From: an uncultured Bacteroidales bacterium
GTDB lineage: Bacteria > Bacteroidota > Bacteroidia > Bacteroidales > Paludibacteraceae
Assembly: GCA_937916355.1 (NCBI GenBank)
Contig: CALFTM010000038.1
Coordinates: 1 to 5,019, forward strand
Length of the DNA stretch: 5,019 nt
Direction: 5' to 3'
Shown here: positions 1 through 5,019 of the stretch, piece after piece
Position numbering within the stretch: the first letter of the stretch is position 1
Layout: each line of letters starts with the position of its first letter
The notes under the pieces: generated by a model
What the model saw: the letters and a program-made list of their open reading frames with translations, nothing else
Told to the model about the DNA's origin: nothing
The model's database searches: none
Translations under genes and position numbers: made by a program

Positions 1-175
1 AGTGCTGCAGCGTATTGACAAGCAGAGACTTGCCAAAACGGCGCGGACGGGAAAGGAACACGAATTTCCGGTTCTTTACCATCTCATACATCCGCTCGGT
101 TTTGTCAACGTAAGCAAAACCGCTTTCGATGATGTCCTTGAAGTCTTGTCGTCCTATCGGATATGGTTTTATCAT
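1..175 (-). CDS. AAA-ATPase-like / PD-(D/E)XK family protein, N-terminal part (cut by window edge)
   Basis: Reading on the minus strand from the ATG at 175-173, the frame stays open for 58 codons and leaves the window. The start reads MIKPYPIGRQDFKDII, followed by AYVDKT (21-26) and FLSRPRRFGKSLL (40-52). This order is the hallmark of the AAA-ATPase-like family (Pfam AAA-ATPase_like), whose members usually carry a PD-(D/E)XK nuclease-like domain at the C terminus. The GKS at 48-50 is the P-loop; the first glycine of a classical Walker A is replaced by arginine, as is usual in this family. Members are numerous and variable in Bacteroidota genomes, often as many diverged copies, and their biological role is poorly defined. 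The ATG was chosen because the family motif starts within a few residues of it and a promoter box lies 28 bases upstream. The C-terminal nuclease part cannot be seen, so whether the gene is intact is unknown. Confidence 0.9.
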   Translation of the reverse strand, partial: MIKPYPIGRQDFKDIIESGFAYVDKTERMYEMVKNRKFVFLSRPRRFGKSLLVNTLQH

Positions 176-472
176 AACTTTACGCTTTTTTCTGTTTCTC
201 TGCAAATATAATGTTTTCTTCTTACATATCGAAACACTCCTATTTAAAGAGAAGCGACCTCTCAAAAAGCGAGAGAGCCAAAGCCTAAAGCTCCAGCCCT
301 CTTGCAATTTTCAATCCCTCTTCCTCTATTTTTCTCCCCACACGAGACGAACGAGGAAAGATCGATGTAATAACCAAAGAAGATGGTCGTCATATTCTCA
401 TCTACATCTTTAGTATTCCCAATCGACAAATTCGCCAGATTTTCACAAACTCACCACACACCCACTAAACAC
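176..472. other. Intergenic stretch with no convincing gene
   Basis: Apart from the promoter box at 203-210, this stretch shows no gene I can support. The open frame covering 129-413 on the plus strand gives a low-complexity, Lys/Arg/Ser/Leu/Phe-rich translation and overlaps the start of the minus-strand AAA-ATPase-like gene. A stretch at 361-468 on the plus strand reads IDVITKEDGRHILIYIFS and onward to a TAA at 466-468. It looks more protein-like than its surroundings but has no sensible start, so it could be a gene remnant or chance. No tRNA-like or large structured RNA was recognised. Confidence 0.5.
203..210 (-). promoter_or_regulatory. Bacteroidota -7 promoter box for the AAA-ATPase-like gene
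   Basis: On the minus strand this reads TATATTTG, a perfect match to the TAnnTTTG -7 consensus of the Bacteroidota primary sigma factor. Transcription would begin near 195-199, giving a leader of roughly 20 bases before the ATG at 175. A -33 element is weak: only a TTTC-like sequence near 231-234 sits at a suitable distance of about 20 bases. The presence of this box supports independent transcription rather than read-through from the upstream minus-strand genes, which end in a terminator at 473-506. Confidence 0.6.
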
Positions 473-506
473 AAAAAAAAGGAGAGCGGCGAACCACTCC
501 CCTTTT
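473..506 (-). terminator. Strong intrinsic terminator closing the minus-strand gene group
   Basis: Arms 477-489 and 494-506 form a 13-bp stem closed by a UUCG tetraloop in the minus-strand transcript, followed by a run of U from the A tract at 473-480 (eight A on the plus strand, four of them in the stem). Two pairs (487/496 and 483/500) are G-U wobbles in the minus-strand RNA but would be C/A mismatches in a plus-strand RNA, so the element is built to stop minus-strand transcription. It begins 16 bases past the TAA of the 523-1185 gene, exactly where the end of that transcription unit is expected. Confidence 0.9.
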
Positions 507-522
507 AATTCTCTATGGATAG

Positions 523-1185
523 TTATTTTCCCTTTTCTGCCATATAAGCATTGTACTCTTCAACGATCGCCTCAAAATCCTCTGCCTTGAAAGCTCCGGA
601 TTTGATGGATTTCACAACATCCGGACACTCCTTGAACAATCTCTCGTAGGTGTTCTCAAAACTTTTCCCGAAAGCTGCATATTTATAACCTTCTCCTCTA
701 TTTTTCGGACTGATCACCAAAATGTTTGCTTCGACACCGACAGTTTCATTTTTCTTACGACACACATAATATCTCCACTCTTGAACATTGTTGACATACT
801 TAGTCCATGAATAGACATTCATATATCCAAGTCGACGAACCGTCATGAGTTGTGATTTGCGCTTACTCAAATCATTATTCATGTAATCTTTTGCGTCAAC
901 CCACTCAACATTCTCAACGATTGCGACACTATCGCCATTTGAAGAGGGGAAAATGACCTGATGAATCTCTTCAACATCTATGCTCTGCTTGCTTGAATTG
1001 AGGTCGCTTTTGTAGCTAACCTTTTTCACCATCTGATTAAACATAGTTTGACGTCCGATAAAACACTCGATCTTCTGACCATTCTTCTTTACGATAACAG
1101 CAGCCTCCAGATCTTCTCCAGCATACGCTCCTGTAAAGAAAACGAACACGAAGACAAAACTTAACAAAAATTTAATTTTACACAT
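523..1185 (-). CDS. Exported hypothetical protein, tandem paralogue B (220 aa)
   Basis: I do not recognise a named family. The protein starts with a Sec-type signal peptide: MCKIK, then a strongly hydrophobic run of Phe/Val/Leu (6-17), and a likely cleavage after AYA at residue 22. The mature part begins with VIVKKNGQKIECFI (30-43), a strand-rich opening common in Bacteroidota envelope proteins. Other blocks are IDVEEIHQVIF (69-79), VEWV (93-96), YYVCRKKNETVG (139-150) and a charged helical tail FENTYERLFKECPDVVKSI (176-194) ending EYNAYMAEKGK. All of these match, in the same order, blocks of the gene just upstream, so the two are duplicates. The frame extends to a TTG at 1191, but the ATG at 1185 is preferred because it gives a clean signal peptide. 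Sixteen bases separate it from the upstream stop, implying co-transcription, and a terminator follows. Likely periplasmic or outer-envelope; function unknown. Confidence 0.85.
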   Translation of the reverse strand: MCKIKFLLSFVFVFVFFTGAYAGEDLEAAVIVKKNGQKIECFIGRQTMFNQMVKKVSYKSDLNSSKQSIDVEEIHQVIFPSSNGDSVAIVENVEWVDAKDYMNNDLSKRKSQLMTVRRLGYMNVYSWTKYVNNVQEWRYYVCRKKNETVGVEANILVISPKNRGEGYKYAAFGKSFENTYERLFKECPDVVKSIKSGAFKAEDFEAIVEEYNAYMAEKGK

Positions 1186-1201
1186 ACACAATATAAATTA
1201 G

Positions 1202-1861
1202 TTATTTTCCGATTTTCTTTTCAGCTTTATAACGATTATACTCCTTTACGATTTCAGGCAGATGCTCACCTGTCAGTTTTTCCTCCTCAATCTGTTTGCA
1301 CAAATCTGGGTAATCTCCAAACAAATGTTTGTAACTTGCCTCGAAATGGTCGCTTACATCACATCTTTCGCCATTACGATTACATTCGACTATCGCCACC
1401 AAACCGGCAACCTCCTCTCCTTTCCTTTTACAATAATAATTTGTAAACTTCTTATAACCTTCATAGTAGATGGCGTAAAGTTCCAAGTCACCCTTCTCCA
1501 AAACCAACGCAAAAACATCTTGAGTGTGTTTATAGTTGTTTTTTACATAAAAATTAGCATACACCCACTTGATAGGCTCTCTCAACAAATACGATCCTTC
1601 CTCTATATTGAGATAGACTTGCGAAACATCAGACGATGCATAAAACTTATCTTCTTTTGACTTTCTTGGAACGGGTGCAAGCCATACACCATAAGAAGCT
1701 GAGCCGAAGTATCCAACAGTCATGAATCCCTCATCCTTAGTGCCGTCTTTTTTCACAACGACTGCGGGATAATACTTTGCCGCCTCTTTTTCTGCTGCTT
1801 GCGACACTCCCATTGCAAAACAGAATGTCATTAATGCTAATAATAATTTAACTACTTTCAT
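1202..1861 (-). CDS. Exported hypothetical protein, tandem paralogue A (219 aa)
   Basis: No named family is recognised. The ATG at 1861-1859 opens a Sec signal peptide: MKVVK, a hydrophobic core LLLALMTFCFAMG (6-18) and probable cleavage after SQA at residue 22. The mature protein has VVVKKDGTKDEGFM (34-47), SSDVSQVYL (76-84), IKWVYANFY (97-105), an aromatic stretch YAIYYEGYKKFTNYYCKRKGEEVAG (129-153, with the matching YYCKRKGEEVAG at its end), and a helical tail with HFEASYKHLFGDYPDL (172-187) and EYNRYKAEKK (207-216). These align block by block with the 220-residue protein encoded directly downstream, although overall identity is low, which points to an old duplication. No TAnnTTTG box was found just upstream; the gap to the preceding protease gene holds only an inverted-repeat element, so expression may rely on read-through from that gene. 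The cell location is probably the periplasm or outer membrane surface; there is no lipobox cysteine at the cleavage site. Confidence 0.87.
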   Translation of the reverse strand: MKVVKLLLALMTFCFAMGVSQAAEKEAAKYYPAVVVKKDGTKDEGFMTVGYFGSASYGVWLAPVPRKSKEDKFYASSDVSQVYLNIEEGSYLLREPIKWVYANFYVKNNYKHTQDVFALVLEKGDLELYAIYYEGYKKFTNYYCKRKGEEVAGLVAIVECNRNGERCDVSDHFEASYKHLFGDYPDLCKQIEEEKLTGEHLPEIVKEYNRYKAEKKIGK

Positions 1862-1882
1862 CTTGTATCTTTTTTAAATAAC

Positions 1883-1944
1883 AGGCTACTTCTACAAATT
1901 AGGTCGAATATGAAAAAACAAATCATAATTTATAGAAGTAGCCT
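1883..1944. repeat. 62-bp inverted-repeat element with flanking TAAC direct repeats (MITE-like or terminator-like)
   Basis: The ends AGGCTACTTCTA (1883-1894) and TAGAAGTAGCCT (1933-1944) are perfect 12-bp inverted repeats. After one mismatch (1895/1932), the pairing continues for six more pairs (1896-1901 with 1926-1931), leaving a 24-base loop. The 4-mer TAAC lies immediately outside both ends (1879-1882 and 1945-1948), resembling a target-site duplication. In the minus-strand RNA, the hairpin starts 24 bases after the protease stop and ends 21 bases before the next ATG. It is followed by GUUAUUUAAAAAA, a poor U tract, so termination would be partial at best. It could be a small non-autonomous mobile element, an attenuating terminator, or an RNA-processing or stability hairpin. 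The structure is certain; its role is not. Confidence 0.75.
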
Positions 1945-1968
1945 TAACTTACTACAAAAATTCTAAAT

Positions 1969-3762
1969 TTAGAAAATGAATCCTATCTTCGTCGTCAAAA
2001 AATCATAACGGCTGATCGGGAAATCAGACAAAACAGAAGACGGTGTGCCACACAAACGATAACCCAATCCTGCATATAAGATTTTACTTTTATTCAAAAT
2101 AAAACCTACATTCACAGATGGAGACAATGTCAGTTTTGTAGCAAAACCAATACCTCCAGCCTGTATTCCGACACCTCCTACAACTTCTGGAGAGATAAAC
2201 AGACGATTAATGGCCATCGGACATTGCGCTCCAATATTGTAAGTAACACCTACTGAGAAATTTTTTGTTTCATCATCCAACCACTCATTCGTCTCATTTG
2301 AGTCTCCACTTTTATTTAAATAAATAACATCTGTCATTGGACAAGTACCAAAATCCAACTCGACTCCATTGATAACAAAACGTCCCAAAAAGCCTCCGTA
2401 TGAAAAGCCAAAACGTGCTTTCGGTGTATAAGTCGTCACCCTTGTTTGATTTGATGCTTCATCAGTAAAAACTAATGGGTCATTCAACGATGGCCATGCC
2501 ATCAATTCCAAGCGAGAGCATTCCGACAAATCTAAAATCCTGAAACCAGTACCCAAGAACCCTGCTTCAGAAGAGACAAATTCTCCATCTTTGTCAATCT
2601 CTTCCGGAATGAAATCAGTTGAAGTGATTTTCCATCCCTCAGGAAACTTTTCCCATCTGGTGGTGAAAGTCTGCTTTTTATAAGTGTAGGTTGCAGTTCC
2701 CTTGTTTCCCGAAACAGACACATTGCCAAGCGCAACCTCCGCTGGCTTCTTAAGAGAAGCTCTCACCACATCCGCAGTAGCCAACTTCAAACCTGCAATC
2801 GGATAAGCGTCCCTCAACACAGAAGCAGTGTATGATGAAACTGCACCCAATATCGCCTTCAATTTATCCTCTGGGTAAGAGGTTACCATTTTCGTAGAGA
2901 AATATTGTGCGATAGAATCCGGAGTCGTCTCCGCCAACCCCTCTCTGAATTTTTCTGCCACCTTCTTCAATTCACTCTTAGATGATGCACTGGCTGCCGC
3001 CTCATTTTTCTTTGGAGAGTCCAAATATACCTTCACATCACCAGCTTTCAATGAGAAGTTCGCATTTTCACGGGCAAGGGCTTTCCATGTGTTCATTCCG
3101 ACAACAAAATAAGAGTCGCCCTTCTTGATCATCAACGGGCCTCCTGAACTTCCCGGGTCTACTTGCGCAGTGTGCTGGATCACTCTGATGTGCGCGCTAT
3201 CCGACATCTCCAAATTGAAGTAAGAACCATTGGAAACGATACCGTTACCCAATTGCCAAGCAGGGTCATTACCCAATCCGGGGAAACCTGCCGTCCATAC
3301 AGAGATACCATCCTGTAATTTATCGGTATCAAATTCTAATGGAGTAACAAGCGATTTTTTGTCCTGAGGAAACTCCACCAAGGCAATATCCAATGTATCA
3401 GACTTCGCAATCACAGGACATGCCCTCAAAACAGTGTCCTTATCGTCTATCGTAAATGTCAAATCAACCAAATCCGCATTCTTGACAACGTGCTTATTGG
3501 TCACCAACACCAATTTTCCAGTAGCATCTTTCACAACAAAACCAGAACCGAAACCTCCTGAGTAACGCTCCAAACTACGAGAAGCTGCCATAAAAGAGTT
3601 GTCGTAAAGCACCTTTGCCGTCTTCTTGTACAACTCCTTCTCCTCCTCTGAAATACTCTTCCGGACAACACACACGCTCTTTTTCAAATCTGCTGAATAG
3701 ACAAAATTAGAAAAAGAAGCTACTACCACGCATAACATCGTGATTGAGAACCATTTTTTCAT
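1969..3762 (-). CDS. DegP-like serine protease fused to a C-terminal outer-membrane beta-barrel (597 aa)
   Basis: Residues 1-24 form a Sec signal peptide with likely cleavage after VYSA. Residues about 60-235 are a trypsin/DegP-type protease with a complete triad: His91 in VTNKHVV, Asp125 in SDTLDIALVEF, and Ser206 in DPGSSGGPLM. No PDZ domain follows, unlike DegP/DegQ. A low-complexity Ala/Ser/Lys linker (about 250-265) leads to a helix-then-strand segment (265-385) ending in TTRWEKFPEGWKIT, which resembles an NTF2-like fold; this is a guess. From about 400 to 597 the chain shows alternating, glycine- and aromatic-rich strands (for example 446-470, 501-511, 536-555, 560-570) and ends in KIGFIF, with the terminal Phe typical of outer-membrane barrels. 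The frame continues to a TTG at 3771, but the ATG at 3762 gives the better signal peptide. The inferred product is an outer-membrane-anchored protease facing the periplasm. A perfect -7 box lies upstream. Confidence 0.85.
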   Translation of the reverse strand: MKKWFSITMLCVVVASFSNFVYSADLKKSVCVVRKSISEEEKELYKKTAKVLYDNSFMAASRSLERYSGGFGSGFVVKDATGKLVLVTNKHVVKNADLVDLTFTIDDKDTVLRACPVIAKSDTLDIALVEFPQDKKSLVTPLEFDTDKLQDGISVWTAGFPGLGNDPAWQLGNGIVSNGSYFNLEMSDSAHIRVIQHTAQVDPGSSGGPLMIKKGDSYFVVGMNTWKALARENANFSLKAGDVKVYLDSPKKNEAAASASSKSELKKVAEKFREGLAETTPDSIAQYFSTKMVTSYPEDKLKAILGAVSSYTASVLRDAYPIAGLKLATADVVRASLKKPAEVALGNVSVSGNKGTATYTYKKQTFTTRWEKFPEGWKITSTDFIPEEIDKDGEFVSSEAGFLGTGFRILDLSECSRLELMAWPSLNDPLVFTDEASNQTRVTTYTPKARFGFSYGGFLGRFVINGVELDFGTCPMTDVIYLNKSGDSNETNEWLDDETKNFSVGVTYNIGAQCPMAINRLFISPEVVGGVGIQAGGIGFATKLTLSPSVNVGFILNKSKILYAGLGYRLCGTPSSVLSDFPISRYDFLTTKIGFIF

Positions 3763-3803
3763 TATTTTCAATAAATTTTTTAAATTACGAAATTAAATTT
3801 TCG

Positions 3804-3811
3804 CAAATTTA
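3804..3811 (-). promoter_or_regulatory. Bacteroidota -7 promoter box for the protease-barrel gene
   Basis: On the minus strand this reads TAAATTTG, a perfect TAnnTTTG match. The start of transcription would fall near 3796-3800, giving a leader of about 35 bases to the ATG at 3762. The sequence just upstream is an 18-base T run on this strand. The nearest TTG that could act as a -33 element is at 3841-3843, about 29 bases from the box and so further than the usual 19-23. Confidence 0.6.
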
Positions 3812-3813
3812 GC

Positions 3814-3831
3814 AAAAAAAAAAAAAAAAAA
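3814..3831. repeat. 18-base poly-A tract (poly-T on the minus strand) in the divergent promoter region
   Basis: Eighteen consecutive A bases begin two bases beyond the -7 box of the protease-barrel gene and occupy the spacer where the -33 element should be. A tract of this length is prone to slipped-strand change and could act as a rigid, bent or UP-like promoter element. It lies more than 100 bases upstream of the ileS promoter box, so a direct effect on ileS is less likely. Confidence 0.9.
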
Positions 3832-3936
3832 TGAGTTTTGCAAGAAACTTTCTAAACAAAGAAAAGTTAAGTGCCATATTACAGTACAGAATTTGAAAAA
3901 GTCTCACTCCAATTTTACATTATCCCACAAAAACAT

Positions 3937-3944
3937 TATTTTTG
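3937..3944 (+). promoter_or_regulatory. Bacteroidota -7 promoter box for ileS
   Basis: The sequence TATTTTTG matches TAnnTTTG perfectly. Transcription would start around 3948-3952, leaving a leader of about 50 bases before the ileS ATG. No clear TTG -33 element sits at the expected distance; the AT-rich TTTTAC near 3913-3918 is the closest. The short leader leaves no room for a T-box riboswitch. Confidence 0.6.
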
Positions 3945-4002
3945 CACTTTTAATAAGCAATAAGGATTGTAATAAAATAATATTAAAAGATACATAAGCG
4001 GC

Positions 4003-5019
4003 ATGGCTAAAAAATTCGCAGAGTATTCCAAATTCAACCTCTCGGAAATCAACAAGGAGGTCTTGAAGCAATGGGACGAAAAAGATTTATTTCACAAGAG
4101 TGTGAACATCAGAGAAGGTGCGCCTTCTTTCGTATTTTTTGAGGGACCTCCATCGGCAAACGGAATGCCGGGAATCCACCACGTAATGGCCAGAACTATC
4201 AAAGACTGTTTCTGTCGTTACAAGACAATGAATGGCTATCAGGTAAACCGTAAGGCAGGATGGGATACACACGGACTGCCTGTAGAACTTGGCGTAGAAA
4301 AGAAACTCGGTATCACCAAAGAAGATATTGGAACAAAGATAACTGTCGATGAATACAACATGCACTGTCGTACAGAAGTAATGAAGTACAAAGAGAAGTG
4401 GAGTGAATTGACAGAAAAAGTAGGTTATTGGGTAGATCTTGATAATCCATACATAACATACGATAACCGTTACATTGAAACATTGTGGTGGTTGCTGAAA
4501 CAGTTGTATGGAAAGAATTATCTCTACAAAGGATATACTATTCAGCCATATTCACCGGCAGCAGGTACTGGTCTGTCAAGTCACGAATTGAACCAACCCG
4601 GTTGCTATCGCGATGTAAAAGACACTACCGTAACTGCACAGTTCCTGATAACAGATCCAAAACCGGAAATGCAGGGTTGGGGTAAAGCATATTTTGCAGC
4701 TTGGACCACCACACCCTGGACATTGCCATCTAATACAGCACTTTGCGTAGGTAACAAGATAGATTACGTTGCAGTTCAATCATACAATCCATATACAGCA
4801 GAACCTGTAACATTGGTTCTTGCAAAAGAACGCCTATCTGCATATTTCCAGAGCGAAGGCGCAGAACTTCCTATGGATGCATACAAACAGGGTGATAAGG
4901 TAATACCATATCGTGTTATTGCAGAATATAAGGGAGCTGATTTGGTAGGCATGCACTACGAACAGCTATTCCCATGGGTAAAACCTGTTTTCAAAGACGA
5001 AGATGGTAACTATTACATG
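4003..5019 (+). CDS. ileS: Isoleucyl-tRNA synthetase, N-terminal 339 residues (cut by window edge)
   Basis: This class I aminoacyl-tRNA synthetase charges tRNA-Ile with isoleucine in the cytoplasm. The ATG at 4003 opens MAKKFAEYSKFNLSEINKEV and the frame has no stop up to the edge. Visible landmarks are FFEGPPSANGMPGIHHVMAR (45-64), where the HIGH nucleotide-binding signature appears as GIHH, then GWDTHGLPVE (86-95), conserved in the Ile/Val/Leu enzymes, YDNRYIETLWWLLKQL (153-168), the catalytic-core segment QPYSPAAGTGLSSHE (181-195), and the editing-domain peptide AWTTTPWTLPSNTAL (233-247). The KMSKS loop and anticodon-binding region lie outside the window; Bacteroidota IleS proteins are around 1,100 residues, so less than a third is present. 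Several segments look closer to the eukaryote-like (type 2) IleS clade than to the E. coli form. No SD-like ribosome site is seen; the leader is A-rich, as expected in this phylum. The gene is transcribed divergently from the protease gene. Confidence 0.97.
   Translation, partial: MAKKFAEYSKFNLSEINKEVLKQWDEKDLFHKSVNIREGAPSFVFFEGPPSANGMPGIHHVMARTIKDCFCRYKTMNGYQVNRKAGWDTHGLPVELGVEKKLGITKEDIGTKITVDEYNMHCRTEVMKYKEKWSELTEKVGYWVDLDNPYITYDNRYIETLWWLLKQLYGKNYLYKGYTIQPYSPAAGTGLSSHELNQPGCYRDVKDTTVTAQFLITDPKPEMQGWGKAYFAAWTTTPWTLPSNTALCVGNKIDYVAVQSYNPYTAEPVTLVLAKERLSAYFQSEGAELPMDAYKQGDKVIPYRVIAEYKGADLVGMHYEQLFPWVKPVFKDEDGNYYM

Noticed and set aside
2..211. Open frame on the plus strand at the left edge
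   Set aside because: It is the complement of the AAA-ATPase-like N terminus, whose family motifs are clear on the minus strand, and it would need a GTG start.
259..275. Small inverted repeat CTCTC/GAGAG
   Set aside because: Only five pairs with a seven-base loop and no U tract, so it is too weak to call a terminator.
129..413. Open frame of 94 codons on the plus strand
   Set aside because: Low-complexity translation without domain signals, overlapping the real start of the minus-strand AAA-ATPase-like gene and its promoter box.
1186..1191. TTG-initiated extension of paralogue B by two codons
   Set aside because: The ATG at 1185 is a better start with the same signal peptide.
1262..1660. 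Open frame of 132 codons on the plus strand
   Set aside because: Antisense to the signal-peptide-bearing paralogue A; composition is that of a shadow frame.
1895..1927. Near matches to TAnnTTTG upstream of paralogue A
   Set aside because: Both candidates on the minus strand have the wrong spacing (TA-n-TTTG and TA-nnn-TTTG), so no promoter was called.
3763..3771. TTG-initiated extension of the protease gene by three codons
   Set aside because: The ATG at 3762 begins a standard signal peptide (MKKWF and a hydrophobic core); the extension adds nothing and uses a rare start.
3945..4002. T-box or other leader riboswitch for ileS
   Set aside because: The predicted leader is about 50 bases, with no stem-loop array or terminator; T-boxes are largely a Firmicutes feature.
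4087..4365. Open frame on the minus strand inside ileS
   Set aside because: Lies wholly within the conserved catalytic core of ileS in the opposite direction.
1..5019. CRISPR array, tRNA or rRNA gene
   Set aside because: No regularly spaced direct repeats and no cloverleaf or rRNA-like sequence were seen on either strand.

Overview
The window looks like chromosomal DNA of a member of the Bacteroidota, most likely order Bacteroidales. Three signs support this. Perfect matches to the Bacteroidota -7 promoter box (TAnnTTTG) lie upstream of three genes. Start codons have AT-rich leaders without a clear Shine-Dalgarno sequence. The isoleucyl-tRNA synthetase carries the variant signature GMPGIHH that I associate with this group. 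The genus cannot be fixed from the sequence.

Layout. (1) 1-175, minus strand: N-terminal 58 codons of an AAA-ATPase-like/PD-(D/E)XK family protein that runs off the left edge, with its own promoter box at 203-210. (2) 176-522: no convincing gene, ending in a strong intrinsic terminator (473-506) that reads on the minus strand. (3) 523-1861, minus strand: two adjacent exported proteins of about 220 residues, recognisable as diverged tandem duplicates and not assigned to any known function. (4) 1862-1968: a 62-bp inverted-repeat element flanked by a 4-bp direct repeat. (5) 1969-3762, minus strand: a 597-residue exported protein that joins a DegP/trypsin-like serine protease domain to a C-terminal region resembling an outer-membrane beta-barrel. 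(6) 3763-4002: a divergent promoter region containing an 18-base A tract. (7) 4003 to the right edge, plus strand: the 5' part of ileS.

How the pieces may work together. The protease-barrel gene and the two downstream exported paralogues share strand and order, and a single strong terminator closes the group, so they plausibly form one envelope locus. The simplest model is a periplasmic protease tethered to the outer membrane and co-expressed with two small periplasmic or surface proteins that might be its partners or substrates. That link is inferred from position only. ileS (translation) and the AAA-ATPase-like gene appear unrelated. The most unusual items are the protease-barrel fusion, the poly-A tract in its promoter spacer, and the MITE-like inverted repeat inside the locus.
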